Shown: positions 1 to 12,585 of the stretch, piece after piece | Layout of the letters: the number at the start of each line of letters is the position of its first letter | Numbering within the stretch: position 1 is the stretch's first letter | Notes under the pieces: generated by a model | Databases searched by the model: none | What the model saw: only the letters and a program-made list of their open reading frames with translations | What the model was told of the DNA's origin: nothing | Assembly: GCA_021018995.1 (NCBI GenBank) | Contig: CM037598.1 | Span: forward strand, 62,576,671-62,640,670 | DNA length: 64,000 bases | From: Chloranthus sessilifolius | Taxonomy: Eukaryota > Streptophyta > Magnoliopsida > Chloranthales > Chloranthaceae | Reading direction: 5' to 3' | Made by a program: the position numbers and the translations under genes

Positions 1-87
1 TCGGAGGAGGCGGCATAGGAGGTGAAGATGGCGGAAGAGGAGATGTTACCCAATCAATCCTCTTCTCACCTTTTTTATTTCTTCTGA
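1..87 (+). pseudogene. End of a second antisense ORF of element A
   Basis: Frame 1 reads through one stop to a stop at 85-87 and contains the string EVKMAEEEML. The minus strand of element B near 36060-36110 has a similar stretch (ATEEVKMAG). Shortly after it, both copies share a segment including gtatgcctccggtg (about 190-204 here, about 35850-35865 on the minus strand in B). I read this as the 3' end of the second antisense transcription unit of this family. I do not recognise the protein. Confidence 0.35.
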
Positions 88-363
88 TTGGGCACTTCTC
101 CTCGCATTTTGTGTCCGTTTTGGGTTCGTTTTTCATTTTTGGTTATAGGTTAGGTTCTAGGTTTTCGTTTTGGGTTGTAATTCAGGAAGTATGCCTCCGG
201 TGTTCCCTGTATAAAAATTTGGTTTCTATGATATGTCTTTGGTCTTATTGTGAGTATGTGCGATTTGATTGTGAATGCGTGTAGTGTGTTTTAGGCGGCT
301 TGTGGTTGTCTAGAGGCCTTCTTGGCTTTGATATATATATTTTTCTCGGATTTAGTAATTCTG

Positions 364-745
364 CGCATAAGATCTAGCACTTAATCTAATCTCGCGCGTC
401 CTATGGGGCGTGGGAAACGACGGTCAACGGCCTCATTCCACGCTGAGTGGTTAGTATGTAATCAGATTCTATGCAGTGTCCAGTGTGCAAAACCGAAGGG
501 TCCAATGGTTCACAACTGGCCGAGTTGGGGCGACATTTTGAATTCCACGTGGTGGAGGGTGCATGAGATTCTAATTATGTGCAAGGGATGTCGTGTGGTT
601 TTGATTTGTCGCCCACGCTGATAGACGGGGATCGAATTCCGAGCTAATGATATGGTGCGGGTTTCTAAATGTGTGGGTCCTTCATGGCGCCCAATTCAAT
701 TCCATGTAGTTAATGATATGTGGGATTGGCCAAGGTCTATTTAAG
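364..745 (+). promoter_or_regulatory. Promoter region of the antisense PMD gene of element A
   Basis: A TATA-like tatttaag lies at 738-745, about 170 bp before the ATG at 913. Upstream (about 364-415) are GCGC-rich half-sites alternating with TTAATC, resembling the better-preserved palindrome array of element B at 33470-33800. The pyrimidine-rich leader between TATA and ATG aligns with the corresponding leader of element B (33294-33460, minus strand). The equivalent position of a TATA motif in both copies supports a real promoter. Confidence 0.5.
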
Positions 746-912
746 CCGAAAATTCCCCTCATTTTACTTGTGTGTTCTAAGTTTTTCGTCTTTTGACTCT
801 TTCTTGCTTTTGAGTGCTCTAGTTTCCGTGTTCTTACGATATCTGGCAATCCGTCCATCGGATTCTAGCGCTATTTCTTGTGTTCTTTATTTTTCAGGTG
901 CTTTCTTGTGCG

Positions 913-3900
913 ATGGAGTCTAGGGATGGTCTGACTACTTCAGAGTTGGGCTTGGCAGCTGAGCTAGAGAGTGAGTTGCTTGGGCTCGAGGGTGCTCCGA
1001 AAGTTCCTGCTGGAGAGGGGGTGGTGGCTTTTGTGGTTGCAAAGGGGGGCATTGAGGTGATGGCTGTCGTTAATGAGGATGAAGCCGAGATTCTTGCTGG
1101 GGCGATGTTCCTCCCATCGCTGAGGGTGCTGATGATGCGCTCGCCTTGGTGAGCGTCCGACGGTCCCATTGGCGATGCCTTCAAGGGCGAACTGTAGGGC
1201 GTCGTAAACAAGAGTTCCCTTATTTTCCTAGGCATTTAGGTTATAACGTAGATTATCTAGGAAATGGAAGCCCATTTATTTTACGCAAAATCTATATTTG
1301 GTTGGGAGTCGTATGCGCATTCATGCATCATGCTTGTATATAGTTCTAGGTCACGTTCATTTTGCTATGTCGCTTTTCTCATATTTTATATCTCTATCGT
1401 AGACTATTGCCATCATGTTTGTCATGTATTTTCTATGTGCTATTGTTTGTTATTATCCATTGTTATTGTCATTGCTTGTTACTTATCACCGTTATTGTTT
1501 TTCTTCCATGTGTCTATTATCTGTCCGTTCTTTTATTTTATTGTTGACTTATTTTGCTATTGTCATCGTGGTTAGTTGCCGATTATTTGTTATTTATTGT
1601 TATTATTACCATTAGTATTTTATTGCTACTCTTATTATCATTATCATCATTATTATTTTTGTTATTATCATTATTGTTGTTACGATTATTATTTTTATTT
1701 TTATTATTATCATTTTTTTGTTATTATTATCATTATTACTATTTTTATTATTATTGTTGTTATTATCATCATTGTCATTATTATTACTGTCATGAGTGTT
1801 TTCAACATTATTTACTATCATCACTATTATTGATCGACTATCACTAACTTGTATTATTGTTCATTTTTGTGTTGTTAGTTCTGATGTAGTTTCGTCTTAC
1901 ATTTTTCATTCATTGTTTCGTACATTTAGGAGCCCTCTTCCTATGTATTAGTTCTGCATGGGTAGAGTCCCATGCATGCTGTCAGGCTCTCCCTGCATTT
2001 CAGCAGGCTCGGCTCGCAGATTTTGGTTTTGGCTCGATCTTGGGGCTCGAGCCTTTTCACCCTGACATTGGTTTAGTTGGGGCTATAGTGGAGAGGTGGA
2101 GAGAGGAGCAGTATGTGCTGTTGTTCCTTATAGGGATGATGCTTCTTACCCTTGAGGACTGGGTCCATGTGACGGGTGTATGGTTCGAGGGTGAGCCTGT
2201 GACTGGGCAGATGTTGTTTGATTACCAGGTGGCAAGCATAGAGCGTTTTGGGCTCGAGTACGCTTCTAGTGGATCCGGACCAGGGATGGTTCGGACCACC
2301 TGGTTCTTCAATACCTTTGCTGCGGGGTTCATTCCTCCAAGGTGGCACCCAGGGTCTGCGACGACATATGAGGAGAGTTGTACGACGATAGAGGCTGGTG
2401 CTCCCGTGTTGGAGGCAGGAGTTGAGGCAGATCGTGTTATATGGGCCTTCTTGATGCACTTCTTTGGAGGAGTTCTATTTTCTTCCTCCAACCGGGGTGT
2501 ATCACTGGGTTATTCTTGCTGCTGCTTGTGGACTTTGAGCGAGTGTCCACGTATGCATGGGGTGCAGCGACATTAGTCCATCTTTACGGGCAGTTATTTT
2601 GCCACACAAGGGGAGTCACTACCATCAACGACTTCATTCCCTTCTTACAGGTGAGGTTTCAGTCTTCTTCTTTTGTGAGTTTCTAGGGCTCGTTGTCTTT
2701 TTAAGGGTTTTAATTGATGTGGTTCTGCTTCGTCTTCGTTCAATTCTGGGCATATGACCACTTCCTCTTCCTTCGCCCTAGGGTTCCTCTAGGGACGATG
2801 CCCACATTCCCGCATATGTACGTGTGGTGGACATTGATGGGAGATCGCTGGAGGAGTACATACCTCCAAACCGCGAGGTGACTTTTTGAGGACATGCACT
2901 TCGGTCAGGTGCATATACACTTTGTTTTGTTTTGTGTTTTGGATTTTATTGAAGCATTTGTCCTGCTTGTTTTCCTTTTATCACAGGTCATCTGGAGGCC
3001 CTATGAGGATGGCGAGGGCGTCGACCAGGCAGTGATATAGTCCTGTTAGGCACTTTTCAGGCGGGAGATATGGGTCCCCTATTTTGAGATGGTGGAGTGG
3101 ATCCATCACTCTCGTGTTGCATGCTAGTTGGGGCTCCCCCGGGGCGTCCCTCTGAAGCTTCGCCCTTGGGTGGCGAAGAAGAAGGCCGGTCCCCCTGGCT
3201 GCTTCTTTGAAAAGATGGCTGAGCAGTATGCAGATTTTAGAGCCGAGGGGACGGAGATGACAGGGGCTCGTGACGAGGCGGACTCTGGGGCCTATATGAG
3301 ATGGTTCAAGGAGCTCGATGGGTGGCTCTTTACTCATTTCCCCTTTCAGGGGAGGAGTTTTGATTCCGCCAGGGCTCTGAGGGAGAGAGTGGCTGAATTG
3401 GAGCGAGGCTAGATGAGCCCTGGGGTTCGCGAGGCATTGGAGGCCTTGCACCTTGCACAGGAGTGGATGAGGAGTGCCCCCGCCCTGATGAGGAGATGTT
3501 GAGGTCGCTAGCGGTCTCGATAGCTGATGTGATAGCAGCGGAGGACTAGATGAGGGCCTCACTGGTAGAGACTCGCTAGACTCTGATAAGTTGTTGGTTT
3601 ATTCTTTTCTTAGTCGCATTTACTCTGTATTTTGTTTTTTTTGTTAAGGGATGTGTTTGTTTTTTATTGTTCAAGATGCGTCAGAGGCTGAGAGGGCTCG
3701 GCAGTCACAATATGCGGAGTTGCTCGGGAGTGAGTAGGTGGCTACCCGAGAGGTGCTTGCTAGCATGTATTCAGAGATTGAGTGGCTGGTAAGTGTTTGG
3801 TGTTTTGGTTATTAGTGTTTTTCTTCGTGTTTTTGATGTCCTGAAGATGACCCATCTTTTGGGTGAGTTAGCCCACTGGGTGAGTGTTTGGCTTGGGTTG

Positions 3901-5016
3901 TTTTTATCTTGTTTACTCATCTTGTTTAATGTTTCTCACTAATATTGTGTCGGGATGTGTTTAGCACTAGGTTGTCGAGGATCTCCAGGTGAGGGAGACC
4001 ACAGCTGCATCCTTACACCCAGAGAGTCAGTTATAGTGTGTGTTAGTTTGTCAGTTTGTTTTATCTATTAATTTAATAACTTTATTTGACATAGTTATTA
4101 TTCGTTGCTTGTCTTTGTGTTATGCAGGTCATCTCTGACTTTGCTCCCGAGGCGCCTCCTCAGGAGTCTACTCCTCCTCCCGTTCAGGTATGTTGAGTTA
4201 GTGTAGTTTAGTTTTTAATTTTGTGTATGCGGTATTGCCTGATGCGTCTTCATTTGTCTTGTTGCAACCTACATTGGTGTCGCCTCCTTTGCCAGTGCTG
4301 ACCACAGATCCGGTGACTACTGAGACGGTCGAGCGTGTTCTTCGAGAGCGAGTTGATTTGGAACTTTTCCCTCTCCACTTGCATTTTCTTTACTCTTTTG
4401 TAGGTGTTGGTAATTCTAAGTCATGTGTTCTTATGTAAGCTCGTCAGCTCGAGGAGTCTCGCCTAGAGACTGTGCATGCTCACACTCTTTTGGAGGCGAG
4501 GCATCAGGTTCTTGCAAGGGGTCCAGAGCAAGTTGGTGCAGGAGCCCTTATTGATAGGATGGTTCGCTTGGCGGCCCATGCGATTGAGCTGGAGATCATC
4601 CGTCGGACCGTCTAGGCTGAGATGCATTCGACTATAGACCAGTTACAGTACCAGCTAGATAGGAGTGAGTGAGGGGTACGCGAGATGGTTAGCCATCTTG
4701 CTGGATCAGATTCGGTGGCCACCAGGTCACTGGCTGGTCAACCTCATCGTGCGACTCGTGAGTGTGTTAGGGACTACGCCCATGAGGACTCGGTTATTCG
4801 TGAGCTTCTTACTGTGGTCACTCATGTTCGCAGTCTAGGCGATCGTCTGGCCAGGCGAGCGTGGGAGGTTTAGTTGCTGGGCCTTCTCCTCCCAGGGTGT
4901 GTTTGCCTACTCTGGAAGCTTCGATTGAGATTTCGATGGATCAGACTTGTGATCCCCGAGTCGATGTTACTGGAGACAGTAGCGACCAGCCATCCCAGCG
5001 CCAGAGAAGGGAGTAG
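913..5016 (+). pseudogene. Antisense plant mobile domain (PMD) gene of element A, intron-containing, broken
   Basis: The gene runs opposite to the pol of its element. The first exon starts at ATG 913 with an acidic N-terminus and contains a segment near 1176-1260 (KQEFPYFPRHLGYN) matching element B (KQEFFHFPEHSGYD). After a long intron filled with TTA-rich repeats, the PMD core begins near 1950. From 2040 it reads FHPDIGLVGAIVERW, then MMLLTLEDWVHVTGV, the hallmark of the plant PMD family (as in MAIN/MAIL proteins and transposon-borne relatives). An intron follows at 2651-2743 (donor GTGAGG; the acceptor AG appears lost), then an exon reading FWAYDHFLFLR. Next is a clear GT-AG intron (2909-2986), then VIWRPYEDGEG. 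Small exons encode a coiled-coil-like C-terminus, and the stop at 5014-5016 is shared with element B. In-frame stops and shifts make it a pseudogene. Exon limits are inferred by eye. Confidence 0.75.
1410..1835 (+). repeat. Degenerate (TTA/TTG/TCA)n microsatellite inside the PMD gene intron
   Basis: About 425 bp of imperfect trinucleotide repeats dominated by TAT, TTA, TTG and CAT. It produces spurious long ORFs in several frames. It lies in the first long intron of the antisense gene. Confidence 0.9.
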
Positions 5017-5090
5017 GGCATTTTTTGCATATTTTATTCATTGCACATACGAGGGTAATGCCCCCGGTGACTTATGTAAGAAGAATTTTG

Positions 5091-5115
5091 ATATATATAT
5101 ATATATATATATATA
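5091..5115 (+). repeat. (TA)n microsatellite
   Basis: An uninterrupted AT dinucleotide run just 3' of the antisense gene of element A. A shorter AT-rich stretch sits at the corresponding place in element B near 31430-31470. Confidence 0.9.
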
Positions 5116-5281
5116 AATTTCAGTTCAGGTATACTTTGTTTCGCTCCTTTCTGTACCTTAGCTACCAGCTTAGATGTCGTCATCTGTTATTGGGACTTGA
5201 ATGCTTTCGAGCTGGCCCCGTAGCAGTTGAAGGTTGTTTTGTATCTGCACATTGAGGCAAAATCATTAGTAGTTTTATTTT

Positions 5282-5308
5282 CTCCCTTGCTAATTGTCAA
5301 GGGGGGAG
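5282..5308 (+). terminator. Conserved hairpin between convergent pol and antisense gene (element A)
   Basis: CTCCCTTG, an 8-nt loop, then CAAGGGGGGAG. Element B keeps the same structure at 31220-31250 with a perfect 11-bp stem and an 8-nt loop. It lies about 270 bp past the antisense stop and about 1.2 kb past the pol end, that is, where two transcription units meet. A role in 3'-end formation or transcript separation is inference. Confidence 0.45.
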
Positions 5309-5309
5309 G

Positions 5310-6496
5310 TGTCTCAGACCGGAGTCTGGTAATAATGGAAGCATCATTGCATTTTTTTTTTCAACTAAAGGAATGTAATGCAATAGGGAAAGCAAAGCAT
5401 TTGAAATAAAATCTTAAAAAACTAAAAAAATGCCCCAGTGTAGGAGTGCTGCAGGGTATGCAGCATGACGATCTTTGATGATCTTTGTTGTTCTTCCCCC
5501 AAGTTTGGGCAAGCCGAGGCCTGGGTGTAATGAAGCTTTCCTAGGTTTCGTGAGTAATTAGGCCTATGGGGAGTTTTGTGTGTGGTGAGTTAGTTTTGAA
5601 GAAAATTCTCTGATGATTTCCTCTCAAACTGGGAGGGGACGTATGGTTTTATCAGTCGTGTACCGAGATTTACCCTTGAAGGCGGTCGTCATATTCGATA
5701 GTCATGATAAGAGTGGAGTGAGCTGTAGGTATTGGGTGATTGCATCGGTCGCCATTCATAGGTTTTCAATTTTATTTATGAGGATATCTTAGGGAAGGTT
5801 CTGTCTCATCGCCCGAAAGTAAAAGAAAGGGTGAAAGAAGAGGTAAGGCTCAATGATGTAGGGATAGCTTTCTACTTGACAACTTTAAAAGGGATAAGCA
5901 ACAATCTCCTTCTCGGGTTGTGTGGGGTGCCATAGTTGAGCTCTCCGTCATGTTTCGGTACCATCAAGGTCTCACATTCTATGGTTAGCAGGAGTTTGTC
6001 CTCCTCCTGCCATCTTACGACGCTATTTAGTAGTGTAAAGACACCGAGGATGCCCTCACAGTTTGTTTATACTTTTCTAATAAGGTTACCAGGAATGTCC
6101 TCATAGTTTGCTTATGCTACCCTAGGCTCATTGACTTGTTCACTCGTCATATTCCTCACTCGAATAAGTATGTATGCATATTTTGAAAGCAACTTGCTAA
6201 TGCGAGGATGGTGAGTTTTGATTGAACCTGATATCTTCATTATTTATGCTCTAACGTCTCCTCCAATGGCGGGGAAAGCGGTGAGAATTGGGTGTTGCCT
6301 ATGCCTTTAAAAGAAGTTGGTGTTCTACTAATCCTTTCGATCAAATTGCCCGAGTAAGAAGGTGAGCGATGTATTAGAAGATTTTAAGAGATATGCTCAA
6401 AAATATTGACGTACGTCTAGTGAATGGCTTGTGACGACTACGGAGGTGGTAAGTATAAGTATTTGGGTCTAACTACGAGATATGGCAGCCATGGTG
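5310..6496. other. Post-pol spacer of element A, non-coding
   Basis: No supported ORF. Several stretches align, reverse-complemented, with 29909-31200 of element B. The clearest is the block around 5950-6050 (CATGTTTCGGTACCATCAA followed by CTCCTCC-rich sequence), which matches 30360-30470. This is the family's conserved untranslated region between integrase and the antisense gene. Confidence 0.7.
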
Positions 6497-7700
6497 CTAA
6501 GGATAGTATTTCCTCAGGTATATGGCGTTCCACGGGTTAGGAAGTTCCTCCCCATTTTGGTTCGCTAGTTTGTATGCATTCCCTGGGTATGCGGCCGCTA
6601 TAACATACAATTCTTCCCAATTCGGCTTCAGCTTTCCTTTCAGGTGAGCATGCTTGGAAGGCATGATTTTCTTCAAGACTAATTCTCTAATTTCGAAAGT
6701 TCGCTCAAGAACCTTCTTATCGTAGGCCCTGGCCACTCTCCTTTGGGATACTTGAGTGTGATCCGCTGGCCTTAGATGTGTCTCATCAAGTTGTTCTAGC
6801 TGAGTGAGCAGAGCAACTCTCCTTTCATCCATGGACAACTGATCGTCAAGTTGTATGCGCAGGGATGGTACTTGTATTTCGTAGGGTAGAACTGCTTCCA
6901 TTCCATATGTGAGGAGGTAGGGAGTTTGGCCAGTGATCGCGCGAATAGAAGTCTTGTAGGCTCAGAGTGCTTCCGTTAGTCAATCAGGCTAGTCAGTTCC
7001 ATTGCTTATCTCCACTGTTCATTTTAGAATCTGGATCTTGTTTGTGGGCTCTGCTTTTCCATTCCCTTGGGGGTAGAATGGTGATGGGTGGTGTAGGTCG
7101 ATGCCATATTTCTTGCACAGTCTCTTCGTCTTCTCTGTAATGAATTGCGGTCCGTTGTCTGTGAAGAATATCCGGAGTACTCCAAACCTGGTGATGATGT
7201 TCGGAGTAATAAACTTTACAAGCATTGAAGTAGCGATTCTGACATATGACTCAGCTTCCCTGCCCATTTAGTGTAGTATTTATGGCAGTGAGGATAAACG
7301 CGTGCTTGTGAGTGTTCCCAACTGTGTCTGTGAAGGGTCTAATAATGTTGAAGGCCCACATTGAAAATGACCATGGCGAGGTTAGGGGATTTAATGCAAT
7401 TGATGGGGCTTTGATGAGAGCAGCGTGTTCTTGGCATTGCTTATAACTGTGGACGTATAGGTGGCAATCTCTCATCATCGTCAGCCAGTAGTAGCCTTAT
7501 TGTATGATTTGGTTCATGAGTCTCTGTCTACTGGCGTGAGTGCCACAGGCACTGGTGTGTGCTTCCTGAATGATGTATTGTCCTTTGGCCACTATGATGC
7601 ATCGCAATAGGATGCATTATCTGGCGCATCTATTCGTATCATCTTTCGCTTGATCCTCGCGCGTAGGAAGGGATGTGTCGATACTTCAAGAAGTTTCATA
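6497..7700 (-). pseudogene. Integrase remnant of element A
   Basis: The integrase inserts the DNA copy of the element into the genome. The minus strand reads an HHCC-like start and SYKQCQEHA (7478 down), then the core with WAFNIIRP, DNGPQF and SPFYPQGNGKAE, and finally the C-terminal part EAVLPYEIQVPSL, then KLKPNWEELYVI, to a stop near 6497. In the core the first catalytic aspartate (usually WGxDxxGP) reads asparagine. The second aspartate (DNG) and the glutamate region (GNGKAE) are visible. Several frameshifts and stops occur between 7250 and 6900. The C-terminus matches the element B fragment at 29506-29908 closely. Confidence 0.85.
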
Positions 7701-7884
7701 TGTCGTAGTACCAGGGTTGTCCACCATCGGTTCGTGATTTCTCGAATTTGAAGGTTGCGATGATACCCCTTTCTTTGCTGGACTTCTTGTAGTGGATGCT
7801 TCTTCATTCGCGATAACTCATGGTCGAGTTGGCAGTTTTAGTTTCACTTTCCAGGCGACTTCGTATGCGGGTGCCATTAATTTC

Positions 7885-8900
7885 TCAATGGAGAACAATT
7901 TTGTGGTCTGTTTGACTGGTATCTATATGACTGAGGCTAGTGTAGCGAGGGAGTCTGCTAGCTCGTTCTCTAGTCTTAGGATATGCGTGAAGGAAATCCT
8001 TTAAAATTTCCTTATCAAGAACTGAGCAGTCTCTAAGTATGTCCTTAGTCTTCTTTCCTTTATCTTCCATTCTCCAATTACTTGTGATAGCACAAGCTTG
8101 GAGTCGCCGATGGTCTTTAGCTATCTGACACCCAGTTATAGTGCTGCTCGTAGTCCGACAATGAAGGCTTCATATTTTGTGACATTATTGGTGACTGAGA
8201 AGTCGAGTTGAAAGGCTTTTGGTATGACAACTCCTTCTAGGCTTAGTAAGACTATCCCTATGCCTTCCCCTTTGTGGTTAAGAGCTTCGTCAAAGTATAG
8301 GGTCCATAAGGTCTTGTCGGGCTCTTCGTTGTGAATCAAGAGTAAGACTTTGTCAGGGAAGTTTGTTTGCACTGGCTCATTACCCGAGAGTGGAAGATTA
8401 CCAAGGTGACTGATGATCGTCTGTCCTTTGATTGATTTTTTCGTGACATAGGCGATGTTAAACTCTTGTAGTAGCATATGTCATTGAGTGATCTTTTCGG
8501 ATGTAGCGGCTTCTCGAATATGTACTTTAGAGGATCCATGAATGTGAGCACCATTATCTTGTGTGCACCAAAGTAGTGCAGTAGTTTTATCGAAGCCCAC
8601 ACTAGTGCTAGGAAAGTCTTCTCCATTGCGGTGTACTTCTATTTGTACTCGACCATCATCCTACTGAGGTAGTAGATGGCTTTATCTTTCTTCCCATCTT
8701 CGTCAGACTATCCCAGGGTTACCCCCATGGCTTTAACATTGGTTGATATGTAGAGGATCAGGGGTCTTCCAAAAACTTGTGGTGATAGTGTCGGAGGATT
8801 GAGGAGGTACCTCTTGATATTGTCAAAGGTTTGTTGACACTGGTCATCCCATATGTACTCGACGCCTCCTTTAAGTAGTTTGAAGAAAGGATCACATCCG
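7885..8900 (-). pseudogene. RNase H domains of element A (RT-linked RNase H plus second RNase H)
   Basis: RNase H degrades the RNA strand of the RNA-DNA hybrid. The RT-linked domain is seen as YYLSRMMVEYK then FLALVWASIKLLHYF (about 8700-8560). A second RNase H follows at about 8340-8136 with WTLYFDEALNHKGEGIG, TNNVTKYEAFIVGLRAAL. The YFDxA aspartate and the YEA glutamate are kept. A dual RNase H arrangement is known from the Tat lineage. Frames are broken and the distal half after about 8130 is poorly preserved. Confidence 0.8.
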
Positions 8901-10066
8901 TCAGAGTGTTGGGAGATGAATCTCCTGATGAATTACAGTCTTCCTATCAAGCCTTGTAGTTCTTTGATGTTACTGGGAGGTGGCATTTTAAGGATGGCTT
9001 TGACTTTAACCTGATCGACTTCGATTCCTCGCTTGCTGACTATGAACCCTAGTACTTTTTTGGAGGTGACCTCGAACACACATTTTTTCAGATTCATCTT
9101 TAGTTGGTATTTCATGGATCATTCCATCACCAGTCAAAGGGCTTCACCATGTCCTGCTCATGTTTGGGACTTTACTAGTATATCATCGACGTAGACTTCT
9201 ATACACTTGTGCATCATGTTGTGAAAGATGGCCATCATGACGCATTGATACGTGGCTCCTGCGTTCTTGAGCCTAAAACACATGATGATATAGCATTATG
9301 TTCCCCATGGTATAGTGAGCGAGGTCTTTTCTTGGTCAGATTCTACTAACTTGATCTGGTTGTACCCGGAGAAACCATCCATGAAGGATAGCATTTCATG
9401 TCTGACAGTATTGTCAACTAGGGTGTTGATGTGTGGGAGCGGGAAGTCATCTTTTAGGCATGCCTGATTGAGGTTTCGAAAGTTGATGCATACCCTTACT
9501 CTACCGTCCTTCTTGGTGATGGGTACTATATTTGCAACTCACTTAGGGTAGAGGACAACTTTGATAAATTTGGCCTTGTGTAGCTTGTCAACTTCCTCTT
9601 TGACTTGCAGTGGTGTTTGTAGGTGCATTTTCCTCAGCTTCTGCTTGAAAGGTGTTGCATCTGGCTCCAGGACGAGACGATGTTCTACTAAAGCTTGGGT
9701 CCAAACCTGCATGTCTTCGTAGGACCATGCGAAGGAGTTGAGGTGTTCTTGGAGGACTTGGATAATCTGTTGTCGTTTGTTGGGGCTGAGCGTTGTGCTG
9801 ATCAGTAGCTTCTTGGGCTTTTCCTTAGTACCGAAGTTTATTTCTTCTGTGGGTTCTGTTGCAGCTTGAGTTTGCTCGTCAAAGCATTTGATGATCCGTT
9901 GGAAGTCTTGCATTTCCTCAGTGGCTTGCCTTTCTCCTTCATCGTCAGTAAGTTTGTAGGCTATAAAATTGCTACACCGGGGGGTAAGTTTTATGAGAGG
10001 TAGCCCTTCATCGACGCAGTTGATGACCGTGACATCCTTAGTGAGGCATAGATCGAGGCTATTCAT
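8900..10066 (-). pseudogene. Reverse transcriptase remnant of element A
   Basis: Reverse transcriptase copies the element RNA. An uninterrupted stretch (10066-9539) covers the region just before and at the start of RT (FAWSYEDM, KEEVDKLHKAKFIK). After a stop, the fingers and palm continue: VCINFRNLNQA, FPLPHINTLVD, MDGFSGYNQIK. The YVDD active-site box lies at 9182-9193, then GFIVSKRGIEVDQVK and LIGRL near 8935. Conservation is good at motif level, with point stops (for example at WGT/CYII). The order RT, RNase H, RNase H, integrase defines the element. Confidence 0.88.
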
Positions 10067-11169
10067 CCTTCTCTCGAAGTCGCGGAGTATCTTGTTAGGT
10101 ATGATTACAGGCTTATTATTTTGTCGAGATGCTTTGCGCTTTCATGAGTGAGTAGTAGGGTCGTGTCGAGCGAGGTCAAGGTGTGGATTTGTAGGGGCAC
10201 GACTTCGCGCGGGTGTATCAGTTATTGCTTTCATGACTTCGTCAGTGTAACCATTACTTATAGCTTTTAGAGAAAAGTCTTTTTGTTGGTCGCTAGGTGG
10301 GTCTGGGATGAAGGGCTCCCTCTCTTCTTCAAAATTTTTTGATTTTTTTGGATTTTTAATTTTTAGATTTTAAAGGTTTTTACGGTTATATATATATATA
10401 TTTTTATTTTTGATGATAAGTATGGTACAGGGTCGATTGCCTGAAAAGGAATCGACAGGGGTGCTTCTCTTAGTCGAGGAAGCGGGATGGCTGTTGGAGC
10501 CATTCGTGTGAGTCTTCGGATGACACGGATCCGTTCTGAATTGGGCATTTTTTTTTGTAGTCCTCCTCTGGCATGATTTTATTGATGAGCGATGAGGGTG
10601 ACGGTCAGATTGACGATCATGTTTCCTCTATGACTAGGATAGTGTCTTCTTCAAAGAGTAGCCCGAGATTTAGAGGTTCTTCTCTAAAAGAGCTTGGCTG
10701 ATCTTCTTCTGAGCTTGCGAGTTCTCCTTCGTGGGATTCACGGTATGTCAGGATGAAGACACATATTCTGCAGCGAGGTTGGTAGGGTTGGGAGATGCAG
10801 GGATATCCCCATGGGCATTCCCATCCTGTAATTAATCGTCCAACATATGTGTCACTGTCGGAGTCAGAATCCTCGGGTCGGGGCTCGCCCTCGTCCACAA
10901 ATAATCTTCGGAGTTCCTCGCCTAATTGCTCTTCCATCTCAATGTGGGGATATCTAACCAGTAATCCTCATCATCACTTGGCAGCGTTTGCCACTTTTCC
11001 TCTAGTGATCTCCAGAATATCTGAAGTTGGGGTGCTTCTGGGGATTGTGGAGTGTCTAACTCCAGTTCTTCTTCAACCTCTATGGTAGCAATAGGAGCAT
11101 TTTCTGTGCTGATCATTTGCCAGATTTCGTCCATGATAGCTTTCTAGCATTGTAGCATCGTAGTCCTGC
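10067..11169 (-). pseudogene. Gag-protease to RT spacer of element A (acidic region), 3' part
   Basis: The minus strand holds an acidic open stretch (11134-10922, ELELDTPQSPEAPQLQIFW) followed after a stop by another (10937-10617, DSDSDSDTYVGRLITGWECP). This is low-complexity acidic sequence of the type found between protease and RT in Tat elements. No catalytic protease motif is visible here. Bases 11165-11169 are the target duplication of the solo LTR. Confidence 0.5.
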
Positions 11170-11653
11170 TGTTGGAGTGTTTGCCTTCCCTCAAATGAGG
11201 GTCTAAAATCATCAATACAACTAGGCAGAACACACTCACACAGACCTGCAAGTACTCAGGATCTGTTGTAGCAAGCTTTAAAAGAATGGTAAGGGAATGT
11301 CCACAGGAAGGTTAGTTTAAAAATATGATAAATCTCCAAATCTGTATTAGATTTGACACCCTAACTATTGCTAAGTTAGCTAAAAGACAGGGGAGAAGTT
11401 TAAAATGGATTGTCACTTAAGCTAAGCTAAAATTAAACATAGACTAACTTGGATCGAGTTTAGGATCTTAGATCTTGCAGGGGAAAGAGGTAAAAAATAG
11501 AAAATGGAGAAGAGTAGCTTGGAGATTGGTTTTCACTGAAATCAGACTCAATTAATTATGCTATAGAGGTTCAGAGCACACAATTCCCTCAACTGGCCAT
11601 AAGCACAGCTGCAGGGTATAAACTCCACTTCAAATCGCAGGATCCACCTGGTC

Positions 11654-11874
11654 TTAAGGCTATGATCTGTCCACTTTAATAGTCATAGACCATCCTATAG
11701 AATTTATTGAATCCATGGATTTGCAGTAGACGAATCCAATTGGACCCTGAGCTTGGGATAATCTTAAGGTTATGATCTGTCCACTTTAATGGTCACAGAA
11801 AGCAGACGAATCCAATTGGAGCCTGAGCTTGGGCTAATCTTAAGGTTATGATCTGTCCACTTTAATGGTCACAG
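11654..11874 (-). repeat. Three copies of a ~30-nt motif in the LTR downstream of TATA
   Basis: On the plus strand each copy reads about GGTTATGATCTGTCCACTTT followed by AATGGTCACAG, starting near 11654, 11764 and 11840. The same motif occurs twice in each of the other Athila-type LTRs (14444, 14961; 28532, 28962, in matching LTR orientation). Its retention across diverged LTRs suggests a functional transcribed element, such as a structured R/U5 segment. The function is unknown. Confidence 0.75.
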
Positions 11875-12367
11875 ACCATCCTAGGGATCTCCTCCAAAGC
11901 TAAGGCCTCAATTAGAGCAATTAAAATCACTACAGATGCTACAATTCCCAGGTCACAGACTCAAGGAATCACAGGAGTATCAGATCCAGGGAGATCGGGT
12001 GGTATCCAAGAGGCCTACCAGTTAAGTGGGTGAGCTGATCTACAGACTCCTCTACACAAATCCGATCGATCACCAAATGGAACCAAAGGAACTTTAAATC
12101 TAATTAAAGCATTAAAAATAACATTTACATTGCAATTAAAATCACTCTACAATGGAAATACTCTCAGATCTGTAGTCTGTGCAGCTGATAACCCACAATA
12201 GCAATCTTAACCTTACCCAATTACAGATCTAACCTCTCTCCTCGCTACTCCAGGGGAATTAGCCAACCATTATTGGGCTAAAGGAGGGAAAATGGAATTG
12301 CTCTGCAAGCGCTAATCTCCAGAATTTGGCTCAGATCTCGATCCTCCCCAATTGCGATTGGGGGTCT

Positions 12368-12377
12368 CTATATATAG
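12368..12377 (-). promoter_or_regulatory. TATA box of the solo LTR
   Basis: CTATATATAG between the U3 motif array and the transcribed part of the LTR. The other two Athila-type LTRs have TATA motifs in the equivalent place. Confidence 0.6.
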
Positions 12378-12585
12378 CTTTCTCCTATATTTTTCCTGTA
12401 AAAAATCCCTTCTAGAAGGTCCTCAGAGTTTGTTAGAGTTTTGTTAGAGCACGTGGGTCAATTAGGGTTTCCTAGGGTATCTTCTGGAATCGTCGTGTCG
12501 GTCACCAAGTGCCTCGGGTTGCATGCAACAGGTCACTGAATCACAACGTGTGCACAACTGATTTTCTGAGAAGTTCTGCACACGA

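Noticed and set aside
1554..1847. Tyr/Leu/Ser-rich ORFs in all frames
   Set aside because: They come from the TTA-type microsatellite in an intron.
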